Shown: positions 1 through 9,302, counted from the stretch's first letter. The stretch is 64,000 nt of DNA from Leeuwenhoekiella blandensis MED217 (GCF_000152985.1 NZ_CH672395.1:2021687-2085686), one strand, 5' to 3'. The notes: generated by a model not told the origin, from the sequence alone. Translations and numbers: made by a program.

Positions 1-1564
1 AGGAAGTAAAGAGAATGAGCGTGTGATGGCACAGCATCTGGCTGCAAACGGCTATGTCGCAGTCACAGCATCTTACAGGTTGGGGAGAGAAGCGATTTAT
101 CCGGCCGGAGTCTTGGATTTAAAAGATGCATTGCGGTGGATGCAAGCAAACGCTGCACAGCTTCATTTAGATAAAAATAGAATTGCAACGCTGGGGGCTT
201 CAGCAGGAGCGCAGTTGGCTATGCTTTTGGGAGTAACACCTAATTCCGAGGTCTTTAATGAAACCGAAGAACAGTATTCAACAAAAGTTCAAGCGATCGT
301 TAATGTAGACGGAGTAACTTCATTTGTACATCCCGAAGCCGGAAAAGGAGCCTTGCTAGATGCCTGGCTCGGCCACACGTTTGAAGAAAATCCGGAGATT
401 TGGGCAGAAGCATCACCGTTAGAATATGTAAGTGAGGCAACACCGCCAACGCTTTTTATCAACAGTGCACAACCTCGTTTTCACGCCGGGCGAGATGATT
501 ACACCGCGCAATTGGACGCTTACGGAATTTACAATGAAGTACATACATTACCTAAAACACCACATTCCTTTTGGTTGATGCATCCTTGGTTTGAGCCAAC
601 TTTGAGGTACACCTTAAATTTTTTAGACAAAACCTTAAAAGTACCTTTTAAAGATCCTTACCGAGTCATCACCGTTGGGAAAGAGGATCAGGCAGACTTT
701 ACTACGATACAAGAGGCGGTGAATTCTATTCGGGTTTTTGGGCCGGGCGAAGTGTTGATCTCAATAAACCCCGGAGTTTACAAGGAAAAATTGGTCATTC
801 CTGCACATATGTCTAAAGTTACCTTACAAGGTTCAGGTGTTGGAGAAACAAGAATCACCTATGATGATCATTCCGGTAAACTGAATCCGGTAACGGGAAA
901 TGAACACGGGACATTTACTTCTCATACGGTAATTGTGCGGGGAACAGATATTCATTTTAAAAATTTAACCATTGCCAATAGTTCGTGTAATGAAGGGCAG
1001 GCAGTCGCTTTACATGTAGAAGGGGATCGCTTTGTTGCTGAAGATTGTGCTATCATAGGTTGTCAAGACACGCTTTATACGGCTACAGATGGTGGTCGCC
1101 AATTTTATAAAAACTGTTATATCGAAGGTACTACCGATTTTATTTTTGGTCAGGCGACTGTTGTTTTTCAAGATTGTGAAATTCACAGCACCGCAAATTC
1201 CTATATCACAGCAGCTGCAACTCCGCAGGATCAGGAGTATGGTTACGTGTTTTTTAACTGCGAACTTACGGCAGCAGATGACGTTGACCGTGTCTATCTT
1301 GGTCGGCCCTGGCGACCTTATGCACGCACAGTTTTTATCGATACCGAAATGGCTCAGCACATCGTTCCTGAAGGTTGGCATGCCTGGCCCGGCGATGCGA
1401 TGTTCCCCAATAAAGAAAAAACAGCTTACTACGCAGAATATAAAAGTACCGGAGCTGGAGCAAACCCTGATAAACGCGTCTATTGGTCAAAACAGCTGAG
1501 CGAGTGGACTCGTGATCAATATACCTTTAAGAACACATTTAACGGGTGGGTGCCAAATCAGTAG
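1..1564 (+). CDS. Alpha/beta-hydrolase esterase fused to pectin methylesterase (CE8), N-terminus cut by window edge
   Basis: The reading frame is open to the left edge (complete codons from base 2), so the true start and any signal peptide lie outside. The first ~210 visible residues are an alpha/beta-hydrolase of the acetyl-esterase type: the nucleophile elbow GASAG lies near base 200 and a candidate catalytic His in KTPHSFW near base 570. From about base 660 a carbohydrate esterase family 8 domain follows (VITVGKEDQADFTTIQEAV), with the CE8 signatures GQAVALHVEG, QDTLY, DFIFGQ and LGRPWRPY carrying the two catalytic Asp and the substrate Arg. It probably removes acetyl and methyl esters from pectin in one secreted polypeptide. 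The next gene (GH28) begins 10 bases downstream, consistent with an operon. The CE8 assignment is firm; the substrate of the first domain is inferred from context. Confidence 0.9.
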   Translation, partial: GSKENERVMAQHLAANGYVAVTASYRLGREAIYPAGVLDLKDALRWMQANAAQLHLDKNRIATLGASAGAQLAMLLGVTPNSEVFNETEEQYSTKVQAIVNVDGVTSFVHPEAGKGALLDAWLGHTFEENPEIWAEASPLEYVSEATPPTLFINSAQPRFHAGRDDYTAQLDAYGIYNEVHTLPKTPHSFWLMHPWFEPTLRYTLNFLDKTLKVPFKDPYRVITVGKEDQADFTTIQEAVNSIRVFGPGEVLISINPGVYKEKLVIPAHMSKVTLQGSGVGETRITYDDHSGKLNPVTGNEHGTFTSHTVIVRGTDIHFKNLTIANSSCNEGQAVALHVEGDRFVAEDCAIIGCQDTLYTATDGGRQFYKNCYIEGTTDFIFGQATVVFQDCEIHSTANSYITAAATPQDQEYGYVFFNCELTAADDVDRVYLGRPWRPYARTVFIDTEMAQHIVPEGWHAWPGDAMFPNKEKTAYYAEYKSTGAGANPDKRVYWSKQLSEWTRDQYTFKNTFNGWVPNQ

Positions 1565-1574
1565 AATTTATAAA

Positions 1575-3218
1575 ATGAACAACGCTATGAGAATTTTAAT
1601 ATTCTTACTTATAACATTATCGGTAAATGCTCAGGAAATGCCCCTAGCGTCGCTTTATGATGACGTAGAATTTAAAATGGAACTTATCACCGAACCAAAA
1701 TTCCAAGAGACAGAATATCTCATAACCGATTTTGGAGCTAAAGGTGACGGTCAGTTTAAAAATACAGAAGCTTTTCACAAGGCTTTTGCTAAGGCATTTT
1801 CTCAAGGAGGAGGTACCGTTGTAGTTCCGGAAGGCATTTGGTATACCGGTCCGATAACATTAAAAAGCAATATCAATTTACATTTAAAGCAAGGAGCACT
1901 TATTCTCTTTAGTGATCAATTTGACGATTATCCGCTGGTTGAAACCAGTTATGAAGGACTCAAATCGGCACGATCAACTTCTCCTATAAATGCTTTAGGA
2001 GCAAAAAACATCGCCATTACCGGTAAAGGAATTATAGATGGAAATGGAGGAGCTTGGAGACCGGTAAAAAAATCTAAAATGACCCAGCATCAATGGAACG
2101 CTTTAGTTGCGTCTGGCGGTGTGCTTTCAGATAATAAATCGGTTTGGTATCCTGATGAGGCAGCACTTAAAGGAAGCAAATCAGATTTGAGTGACTGGAC
2201 GATTGAGCAACTTCAAACAGTGCGAAGCTTTCTAAGACCGGTTATGGTGAGTCTTGTCGACTGTGAGAATATCCTTTTAGATGGCCCGACCTTTCAAAAT
2301 TCACCGGCGTGGAATATTCATCCACTAATGAGTAAAAATATAATTGTACGGAATCTTACCGTAAGAAATCCGTGGTATGCACAAAACGGTGATGGACTCG
2401 ATCTTGAGTCTTGTGAAAATGTATTGGTGTATAATAACACGTTTGATGTGGGTGATGATGCGATATGCATTAAATCTGGAAAGAACGAAGATGGACGTAA
2501 ACGCAATATGCCTACTCAGAATGTAATAATCAAAAATAACACTGTTTACCACGGTCACGGAGGTTTTGTCGTTGGGAGTGAAATGTCTGGAGGCGTTTCA
2601 AAAATTCATATATCGCACTGCAATTTTATAGGCACTGATACCGGATTGCGTTTTAAAAGCACACGTGGTCGCGGCGGCGTGGTCGAGCAAATCTATATTT
2701 CTCATATTTATATGAACGAAATTAAGACCGATGCCATACGCTTCAATTTGTATTATGGTGGTCAGGCACCCGATTTATCAAATGATTTAGCAGAAAATAC
2801 AGAGGATCGTGACGTACCCGAAGTCACAATAGAAACTCCTTCTTTTAAAGATATTTATATATCAGATATTACTTCGGTAAAAGCGCATAAATCCGGATTC
2901 TTTATGGGGCTTCCTGAGATGAATATTCAAAATGTATCGATTAAAAATTCACTGTTTCACGGAGAGGAAGGTTTTACACTAATTGATACTGATCAGGTGT
3001 ACTTCGATAATGTTCAAATAGAAGCTACGGAAGCGCCAATGCAATTGCACAACACCAAAAATTTGGTGTTGGAGCAGCTTCATTTTTTATCTGAAGAATC
3101 AACCAATATTCAGATTTCAGGAGCAAAAACAAAAAATATACGCCTGAAATATTCCGGAGCAACGCAGGATTATCAAATAAAAAGCGGAGTTGAATCTTCT
3201 GAAATAACAGTAAAATAA
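1575..3218 (+). CDS. Secreted polygalacturonase-type glycoside hydrolase (GH28)
   Basis: A 547-residue protein; I chose the ATG at 1575 because it gives a clean signal peptide (MNNAMRILIFLLITLSVNAQ), whereas the frame open further upstream overlaps the preceding gene. It has the right-handed beta-helix signatures of GH28: an N-terminal ITDFGAKGDG motif, NGDGLDLE (~residue 270), the acidic pair in VGDDAICIKSG (~292), the GHGGFVVGSE histidine motif (~328) and a RFKSTRGRGG basic motif (~359). GH28 enzymes hydrolyse alpha-1,4-galacturonan, here probably in periplasm or outside the cell. It lies between an esterase-CE8 fusion and a GH3 enzyme, which fits de-esterification followed by backbone cleavage. 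Exo or endo mode cannot be read from sequence. Confidence 0.93.
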   Translation: MNNAMRILIFLLITLSVNAQEMPLASLYDDVEFKMELITEPKFQETEYLITDFGAKGDGQFKNTEAFHKAFAKAFSQGGGTVVVPEGIWYTGPITLKSNINLHLKQGALILFSDQFDDYPLVETSYEGLKSARSTSPINALGAKNIAITGKGIIDGNGGAWRPVKKSKMTQHQWNALVASGGVLSDNKSVWYPDEAALKGSKSDLSDWTIEQLQTVRSFLRPVMVSLVDCENILLDGPTFQNSPAWNIHPLMSKNIIVRNLTVRNPWYAQNGDGLDLESCENVLVYNNTFDVGDDAICIKSGKNEDGRKRNMPTQNVIIKNNTVYHGHGGFVVGSEMSGGVSKIHISHCNFIGTDTGLRFKSTRGRGGVVEQIYISHIYMNEIKTDAIRFNLYYGGQAPDLSNDLAENTEDRDVPEVTIETPSFKDIYISDITSVKAHKSGFFMGLPEMNIQNVSIKNSLFHGEEGFTLIDTDQVYFDNVQIEATEAPMQLHNTKNLVLEQLHFLSEESTNIQISGAKTKNIRLKYSGATQDYQIKSGVESSEITVK

Positions 3219-3225
3219 AAGGCTT

Positions 3226-5847
3226 ATGACTAAATATGTTTATACGTTTCTTTTGGTTTTTTGCTGCTGTATACAGATTGAGGCGCAAAAGCAATTTCCT
3301 TTTCAAAATGAGCAATTGGATCTTGAAACCCGATTGAATGATTTGGTCAGCCGAATGACCTTAGAAGAGAAAATCTCGCAATTGATGTCAGACGCTCCAG
3401 CGATCGAGCGTTTGAACATCCCAAAATATAATTGGTGGAATGAAAGCTTGCACGGTGTTGCTCGTGCGGGTTATGCTACGGTTTTTCCACAATCTATAAG
3501 CATTGCTGCTTCTTGGGATGCTCAATTGGTGCGAGAAGTGGCTACAGCAATTTCTGATGAAGCACGTGCTAAACATCACGAGTATTTAAGACGCGATCAG
3601 CATGATATTTATCAAGGTTTAACGATGTGGTCGCCCAACATCAATATTTTTAGAGATCCGCGATGGGGAAGGGGCCACGAGACGTATGGGGAAGATCCAT
3701 TTCTTACCGGCACTTTGGGAGCGCAATACGTAAAAGGTTTACAAGGCGATGATCCAGAATATCTTAAAGTTGTTGCCACGGCTAAGCACTTTGCAGTGCA
3801 TAGTGGTCCTGAGGAATCTAGACATTATTTTGACGCCAATACTTCAGAGCGTGATCTTTGGGAAACATATTTGCCTGCTTTTAGAATGCTGGTTAAAGAC
3901 GCTCAGGTACAATCTGTAATGACGGCGTACAATCGCTTTAGGGGAGAGGCGGCGAGTTCTAATAAGTTATTGTTTGATATTTTAAGAAACAAATGGGGAT
4001 TTGATGGATATGTAGTTTCAGATTGTGGTGCAATCAATGATATTTGGGAAGATCATAAGATTACAGCAGACGCGGCTTCTGCTTCTGCTTTGGCTCTAGA
4101 AACAGGAACCGATTTAAACTGCGGAGCTACCTACAAATCCCTTAAAGAAGCCATAGCCAACGGATTGATTACTGAAGAAAAGATCAATATTGCTATTGAG
4201 CGCTTGTTTCGGGCTCGCTTAAAGCTGGGAATGTTTGATACTGAAGAAAACCTTAGTTATGCGACAATTCCTTTTTCAGTAAATACCAATGCTTCACATA
4301 CCGCTTTAGCAAGAAAAGCAGCACAAGAAAGTATCGTGCTTTTAAAGAATGAAGCACATATGCTTCCGCTTTCAAAAGACTTAAAACAAATTGCGGTAAT
4401 TGGTCCCAATGCCCATAATGTGCAGTCGCTATGGGGAAATTACAACGGAACTCCAAAAAATCCGGTGACGGTCGTTCAGGGAATTCGCAATAAAGTGGCA
4501 CCACAAGTAAAGGTTGTGTATGAAGAAGGCGCTTCTCTCGCTCAAGGAATGCCTACGATGCAGGTAATTCCATCTATCTATTTTAGAACAGCTTCCGGAA
4601 AGCAGGGATTAGACGCAGCATATTTTAATAATTCCAAATGGGAGGGCGATCCTTTGTTTACACAAATCGATGATAAAGTTGATTTTACTTGGGACATCAA
4701 TACGCCTGATCCACGATTGGCGCTTCAGCAATACAGTGTGCTCTGGTCAGGGTTTTTAAGTGTGCCGGAGACCGGAAGGTATTATTTCAGTGACTGGGGA
4801 AAGCCGTATTTAGATTTCCAGATTGAAGACTTGGTTTCAGGTGGAGGAAAGCATACACATCATCCTTCTGTTAATGCCAAAGAAGTATATCTAGAAGCCG
4901 GGAAAAATTATGCGATCACTATAAAATACAGCAACCTCTATGGTAATGCTGAAGCACGTATGCTTTGGTCAACTCCTGAAAAAAACAAGTTAGAACGCGC
5001 TGTGAATCTTGCTGAAGATTCAGATGTAACTATTTTGGTTTTGGGCCTTAATGAGCGACTGGAAGGTGAAGAAATGCGTATTGATGTTGAAGGTTTTTCA
5101 AAAGGCGATCGTACAGCCTTAGATCTTCCTCTAGAGCAACGCGAACTCATGCGCGCTCTTGTAGCCACCGGAAAACCAATAGTATTGGTTCTACTCAACG
5201 GTAGTGCGCTTGCGATTAATTATGCTCAGGAGCATGTACCCGCGATATTAAGTGCGGGTTATCCCGGGCAAGAAGGTGGTAATGCCATAGCCGATGTCTT
5301 GTTTGGAGATTATAATCCGGCGGGAAGACTTCCGGTTACCTATTACAAATCTGTTGATGATCTACCCGATTTTGAAGATTACAGTATGAAAGGGCGTACC
5401 TATCGTTACTTTGAAGGAGAAGCTTTGTATCCCTTTGGTTATGGCTTAAGCTATACGCAATTTTCGTACGATGCGATCAAGACTTCTGGAAGGCTTGCAG
5501 CGGATAAGGTTTTGAACGTCCAGGTAACTGTCACCAATTCTGGAGATCGCGATGGAGATGAAGTGGTCCAATTGTATTTAAAAGATGAAGTGGCCAGTAC
5601 AACGCGGCCGCAAGTGCAGCTGGTTGGTTTTAAACGAATTCATCTTCAAAAGGGCGAAACACAAACCGTAGAATTTCGTCTTGATGCACGTCAGTTTTCA
5701 ATGATCAATGATCAAGAACAACTGGTCGTAGAACCGGGATGGTTTACGCTTTATGCCGGCGGCGGCCAACCTAATAAAAAGCAAACCGAATCTAGTGTGA
5801 GTATGCGTTATGAAGTAACCGGTAAACCAATGTCTATAGCCTTTTAA
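3226..5847 (+). CDS. Secreted GH3 beta-glycosidase (beta-xylosidase/beta-glucosidase type) with PA14 insertion
   Basis: An 873-residue protein with a signal peptide ending ..IQIEAQ, starting 7 bases after the GH28 stop. The N-terminal GH3 barrel (about 25-390) contains KHFAVHSGPE and the nucleophile motif GYVVSDCGAIND. The second GH3 domain is split by a PA14-like beta insertion (about 450-590), as in many plant-type xylosidases and glucosidases, and resumes with LGLNERLEGEEMRID, a plausible acid/base region. A fibronectin-III-like domain ends the protein. In this locus it may trim side-chain xylose or glucose from pectic polymers; that substrate is inference. No type IX sorting domain is recognisable at the C-terminus. 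A strong hairpin terminator follows at 5902-5925. Confidence 0.92.
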   Translation: MTKYVYTFLLVFCCCIQIEAQKQFPFQNEQLDLETRLNDLVSRMTLEEKISQLMSDAPAIERLNIPKYNWWNESLHGVARAGYATVFPQSISIAASWDAQLVREVATAISDEARAKHHEYLRRDQHDIYQGLTMWSPNINIFRDPRWGRGHETYGEDPFLTGTLGAQYVKGLQGDDPEYLKVVATAKHFAVHSGPEESRHYFDANTSERDLWETYLPAFRMLVKDAQVQSVMTAYNRFRGEAASSNKLLFDILRNKWGFDGYVVSDCGAINDIWEDHKITADAASASALALETGTDLNCGATYKSLKEAIANGLITEEKINIAIERLFRARLKLGMFDTEENLSYATIPFSVNTNASHTALARKAAQESIVLLKNEAHMLPLSKDLKQIAVIGPNAHNVQSLWGNYNGTPKNPVTVVQGIRNKVAPQVKVVYEEGASLAQGMPTMQVIPSIYFRTASGKQGLDAAYFNNSKWEGDPLFTQIDDKVDFTWDINTPDPRLALQQYSVLWSGFLSVPETGRYYFSDWGKPYLDFQIEDLVSGGGKHTHHPSVNAKEVYLEAGKNYAITIKYSNLYGNAEARMLWSTPEKNKLERAVNLAEDSDVTILVLGLNERLEGEEMRIDVEGFSKGDRTALDLPLEQRELMRALVATGKPIVLVLLNGSALAINYAQEHVPAILSAGYPGQEGGNAIADVLFGDYNPAGRLPVTYYKSVDDLPDFEDYSMKGRTYRYFEGEALYPFGYGLSYTQFSYDAIKTSGRLAADKVLNVQVTVTNSGDRDGDEVVQLYLKDEVASTTRPQVQLVGFKRIHLQKGETQTVEFRLDARQFSMINDQEQLVVEPGWFTLYAGGGQPNKKQTESSVSMRYEVTGKPMSIAF

Positions 5848-5901
5848 CACACTAGCGTTAATGAAAAAATAGAGTTCAATTGTGTGTGTATTGAATTTTT
5901 T

Positions 5902-5925
5902 AGGGTACGACTGCGGTCGTACCCT
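5902..5925 (+). terminator. Intrinsic terminator after the GH3 gene
   Basis: A perfect 10-bp stem (5902-5911 with 5916-5925) with a TGCG loop is followed by TTCTTT. It separates the upstream three-gene group from the CE8-PL10 pair, so the latter may have its own promoter or depend on readthrough. Confidence 0.75.
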
Positions 5926-5968
5926 TTCTTTAAATTTTAAATTTTTAATTTATGAATCCAAAAGAAAA

Positions 5969-6928
5969 ATGATGTCGAACACGAAAGACCGAATAGTTGC
6001 TTTATTTATTGGCGTGCTCTTGTGTAGCACGACTTTTGTAAAAGCACAAGAGACAACCTATGATTTTATTGTAACTAAAGATGGTACAGGCGATTTTAGC
6101 ACGGTACAAGAGGCCATAATGGCTGTTCCTGATTTTAGAAAGTCAGAAACCCAGATTTTAATTAAAAATGGTATTTATAAAGAAAAGTTGGTTTTACCTG
6201 CATCTAAAACCAATGTAACCTTTGTAGGCGAATCTAGGGATAAGGTGTATTTGACTTATGATGATTATGCCAGTAAACAAAATAGGTTTGGAGAAGAAAT
6301 GGGGACGACAGGATCCTCCTCCTTTTTTGTTTTTGGTAGTGATTTTACAGCAAAGAATATAACTTTTGAGAACAGTGCTGGTCCCGTGGGTCAAGCAGTA
6401 GCTGTACGCGTTGATGGCGATAACGCATTCTTTGAGAATTGTAGTTTTTTAGGATTTCAAGACACTTTATATGTGCACGGAAGGGATTCTAAACAATATT
6501 ATAAAAACTGTTATATCGAAGGCACCACTGATTTTATATTCGGTTGGTCTCAGGCTGTATTTGAAGATTGTGAGATTTATTCAAAAGATGGAGGTTCTTA
6601 TATCACAGCGGCCTCAACCGAAGAAGGAGCAGCTTTTGGTTTGGTTTTTATCAATTGTAAACTTTCGGGTGATGCTCCTATAAATTCGGTGTACCTGGGC
6701 AGACCTTGGCGTAATTATGCGCAAACCGTGTTTATCAATTGTGAAATGCAAGCTCACATAAAAACTGAAGGTTGGCATAATTGGTCAAAACCAGAAGCAG
6801 AACAAACAGTTTTTTATGCAGAATTTGGTTCAACCGGAGCAGGAGCCTCAAACGAACGTGTACCTTGGGCAACCAAATTATCTAATGAGGAAGCGCAGAA
6901 ATTTCAATCAAAAAACTTACTCAAATAA
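5969..6928 (+). CDS. Secreted pectin methylesterase (CE8)
   Basis: A 319-residue protein. The ATG at 5969 gives MMSNTKDRIVALFIG followed by a signal peptide ending ..FVKAQ; the frame is open further upstream but runs back through the terminator hairpin, so the longer start is unlikely. CE8 signatures are complete: GQAVAVRVDG (~141), QDTLYVHG with the first catalytic Asp (~164), DFIFGWSQ with the second (~188) and LGRPWRNY with the substrate Arg (~243). It demethylates homogalacturonan, giving the polygalacturonate that pectate lyases need. The stop codon overlaps the start of the downstream PL10 gene by one base (TAATG), indicating translational coupling. This is the second CE8 domain in 7 kb; the other is fused to an esterase. 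Confidence 0.94.
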   Translation: MMSNTKDRIVALFIGVLLCSTTFVKAQETTYDFIVTKDGTGDFSTVQEAIMAVPDFRKSETQILIKNGIYKEKLVLPASKTNVTFVGESRDKVYLTYDDYASKQNRFGEEMGTTGSSSFFVFGSDFTAKNITFENSAGPVGQAVAVRVDGDNAFFENCSFLGFQDTLYVHGRDSKQYYKNCYIEGTTDFIFGWSQAVFEDCEIYSKDGGSYITAASTEEGAAFGLVFINCKLSGDAPINSVYLGRPWRNYAQTVFINCEMQAHIKTEGWHNWSKPEAEQTVFYAEFGSTGAGASNERVPWATKLSNEEAQKFQSKNLLK

Positions 6929-8010
6929 TGATATTTAGAACGGTAATTGCGATCATTTCAAAGCTCGTTGTTGTGTTTGTATTCGTACTCTCAAATCCTA
7001 TTTTTGCCCAGAATATCTCTTGGGGAGAAATTCTAAGACAGGATCGTTCTTGGTATACTTCAGCAGAAGCTCAACGTATTGCAGACCAAGTGGTACAATT
7101 TCAATATGCCAATGGCGGATGGGCAAAGAACATTGATATGGCTCAAGATCTTTCTGATCAAGCTATAGACTTAATCAAAGAGAATCAACATACCACAATA
7201 GATAATGGCGCTACACATACGCAACTCCGTTTTTTGGCTAAGATACTTGAGCATAATGAAGATGTTATCTATAAAGAAGCGTTTAATAAAGGAATCGATT
7301 ATTTACTGGAAGCACAGTATAATAATGGCGGTTGGCCTCAGTTCTATCCTTTGCGAGAGGGGTATTACAGCCACATAACTTTTAATGACAACGCAATGAT
7401 CGGCGTGCTCGATCTATTTTATGATCTTGTATATATTCCCGATTATGCTTTGGTTACTTCTGCAAGAAAATTAAAAATAGAGCAAGCACTTTTAAAAGGA
7501 GTTGATGCAATTTTAGATATGCAAATAACGATAGATGATACATTGACGGTTTGGTGTGCGCAACACGATGAGCACACATTAAAGCCAGCAAAAGCAAGAG
7601 CATACGAGTTACCTTCTTTAAGTGGAGGGGAAAGCGTGGGAATTTTAAAATTTTTGATGCGTTTTGAAAAACCAACACTGCGGATGCAGCGTGCGATTAA
7701 GGCAGGTGTAACGTGGTTTAAAAATCATAAAATTGAAAATAAGCGTGTAAAATGGATCGATGTTCAAACAGACTCAGGAGTTGTAAAAGATAGAGTAGTG
7801 GTCAAAGAACAAGGAGCTCCGGCACTCTGGGCAAGATTTTATGATCTAGAAACACAAGAACCCATATTTGTTGGTCGTGATGGTATCATAAAAAGTAAAC
7901 TGGCCGAAATTGAGCGGGAGCGACGTACAGGCTATAATTATATTTCAAGATACGCCGATGATCTCCTTGAAACCAGCTATCCGCAATGGCGCTCTAAATT
8001 GCAAAATTGA
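6928..8010 (+). CDS. Secreted pectate lyase (PL10)
   Basis: A 360-residue protein with an N-terminal signal peptide (ends ..NPIFAQ). The repeated GGW motifs (YANGGWAKN and YNNGGWPQFYPLREGYYSH), ITFNDNAMIGVLDLF and the C-terminal GYNYISRYADDLL are typical of polysaccharide lyase family 10, an (alpha/alpha)-barrel fold. It cleaves demethylated homogalacturonan by beta-elimination and so acts directly on the product of the overlapping CE8 gene. The length matches the catalytic domain alone, without a carbohydrate-binding module. The pair is closed by the hairpin at 8046-8085. Confidence 0.93.
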   Translation: MIFRTVIAIISKLVVVFVFVLSNPIFAQNISWGEILRQDRSWYTSAEAQRIADQVVQFQYANGGWAKNIDMAQDLSDQAIDLIKENQHTTIDNGATHTQLRFLAKILEHNEDVIYKEAFNKGIDYLLEAQYNNGGWPQFYPLREGYYSHITFNDNAMIGVLDLFYDLVYIPDYALVTSARKLKIEQALLKGVDAILDMQITIDDTLTVWCAQHDEHTLKPAKARAYELPSLSGGESVGILKFLMRFEKPTLRMQRAIKAGVTWFKNHKIENKRVKWIDVQTDSGVVKDRVVVKEQGAPALWARFYDLETQEPIFVGRDGIIKSKLAEIERERRTGYNYISRYADDLLETSYPQWRSKLQN

Positions 8011-8045
8011 TTCGTGGTAGTATTGAAGTTTAAAACTGGTAAATT

Positions 8046-8085
8046 CAACAAAAAAGGGTAATCAAACGATTACCCTTTTTTGTTG
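8046..8085. terminator. Long bidirectional intrinsic terminator
   Basis: An 18-bp perfect stem (8046-8063 with 8068-8085) with a four-base AAAC loop contains A-rich and T-rich flanks inside the stem. It can therefore terminate the pectin operon on the + strand and the tRNA transcript on the - strand, which reaches it only 8 bases after the tRNA 3' end. Confidence 0.9.
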
Positions 8086-8092
8086 TTTATTG

Positions 8093-8167
8093 TCGGGATG
8101 AGAGGATTCGAACCTCCGATCTCGCGCCCCCCAGACGCGCACTTTAACCGGACTAAGCTACATCCCG
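8093..8167 (-). tRNA. tRNA-Pro (anticodon GGG)
   Basis: Folded by hand on the minus strand this gives 75 nt: acceptor CGGGATG with CATCCCG, a 4-bp D stem, anticodon stem CGCGT with GCGCG and loop CTGGGGG (anticodon GGG), a 5-nt variable region, T arm GGAGG-TTCGAAT-CCTCT and discriminator A. CCA is not encoded (the genome reads CAA after the discriminator). The anticodon reads proline codons CCC and CCU. Confidence 0.95.
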
Positions 8168-8399
8168 AAAATTTTGCAGGCTGCAAATATAAATAATTGC
8201 AGCAAACCGCAAAGCCTTTCTCTCAGAATACACACTGACCCATTTTTGAGCTAGAATTAAAATCAAAATACACTTAAAATATTCTTTATGAATTAAGTAA
8301 AACGTTTAATTATAATAAAATTACAACGTTGTAGTTTATTGATATTATATTTTTTGTAACTTAAATGAAGTAAATCTTTAATTCTATAGCTTAAATATT

Positions 8400-8846
8400 A
8401 TGAAACTTTCACTTCTTACCCTACTCTTAATAATTGGTACTTCTTGGAGTATCGATTCTGACGCTCTTAAACAATCTAATGATGTTTTATTACGAGGTAC
8501 TTGGGAACTTCGGGATTTTTATCATTATGATGACAACCAAATCATAGATACCGTTGCAACTACAGATGGGTATCGTCAAATTAAAATGTATACCAAAGAT
8601 CGTGTGATGTGGACGCGCTATGTACCCAAAGATTCCGTAGAATGGTTTGGTTACGGAAGTTATGTGGCATCAGAAGATCAGCTTATTGAAACACTGGAAT
8701 ATGGTTCTGAAAGCATGATGAATGTCATTGATACATTGCGCATGTTCACCTTTGAATTACAAATTTCAGAAAATGAATATAGTCAGATCACCACAGACGA
8801 AGACGGCAATCGTATTTTCTCTGAAAATTATCAGCGTATAGAATAG
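8400..8846 (+). CDS. Small secreted lipocalin-like protein of unknown function
   Basis: A 148-residue protein with an N-terminal signal peptide (MKLSLLTLLLIIGTSWS). The body starts with LLRGTWELRDFYHYDDN, which resembles the opening of lipocalin-like 'membrane or secreted' proteins of Bacteroidota, and then alternates short beta-like segments (RQIKMYTKDRVMWTRYV, WFGYGSYVASEDQLIETLEY). No catalytic motif is visible. It converges with the cytochrome c gene with no base between the two stop codons. Function unknown; the lipocalin relationship is inferred from the overall pattern only. Confidence 0.75.
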   Translation: MKLSLLTLLLIIGTSWSIDSDALKQSNDVLLRGTWELRDFYHYDDNQIIDTVATTDGYRQIKMYTKDRVMWTRYVPKDSVEWFGYGSYVASEDQLIETLEYGSESMMNVIDTLRMFTFELQISENEYSQITTDEDGNRIFSENYQRIE

Positions 8847-9302
8847 CTACTCTTCAACGGCTGCTACTTCTTCTTCGGTAACCAACTTATCACTTGTGTT
8901 ACCCCAAGAATTTAAGATGTAATTCATTACATCAGCTACTTCATCATCATACAAACCTAGCGGAGCCATTACGCTGTTGTAATCGGTTCCGTTTACCGTT
9001 ATAGGACCTTTTAAACCAAATTTGACCGCGTGAATGGCTTTGGTTCGATTTTTTACTAGATAGTCAGCTTTAGCAAGAGGAGGGAATGCGCCGGGGATTC
9101 CTTGTCCCGTAGCCATATGACATTGCATACAAAAATCCTCATACACCGTTTTGCCGCGTTCAATACTGTTTTGTAATGTAGTATCCTGTTGAATTCTATG
9201 GTACGCTACTTCAGTATTGACAAATGAAACATCAGTTTTAAGGCTTAAATAGCTGCCTACAAGAGCAACCGATCCTAAAATAAATAGACTTAGTGTTTTC
9301 AA
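8847..9302 (-). CDS. Periplasmic c-type cytochrome
   Basis: A 151-residue protein with an N-terminal hydrophobic signal/anchor segment and a single heme-attachment motif CMQCH in ERGKTVYEDFCMQCHMATG. The distal Met is probably in NSVMAPLGLYDDEVADVMNYI, the usual class I cytochrome pattern. The C-terminus is acidic (TEEEVAAVEE). Its start overlaps the stop of the upstream sugar dehydrogenase gene by 4 bases (ATGA), so the two are translationally coupled and the cytochrome probably accepts electrons from that dehydrogenase. Confidence 0.92.
   Translation of the reverse strand: MKTLSLFILGSVALVGSYLSLKTDVSFVNTEVAYHRIQQDTTLQNSIERGKTVYEDFCMQCHMATGQGIPGAFPPLAKADYLVKNRTKAIHAVKFGLKGPITVNGTDYNSVMAPLGLYDDEVADVMNYILNSWGNTSDKLVTEEEVAAVEE

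Noticed and set aside
1089-1499. 136-residue + strand frame inside the first gene
   Set aside because: It is a shadow of the CE8 domain in another frame; the CE8 frame has family motifs throughout.
8093-8167. tRNA-Pro as an integration site
   Set aside because: No integrase, no direct repeat of the tRNA 3' end and no foreign-looking segment next to it.
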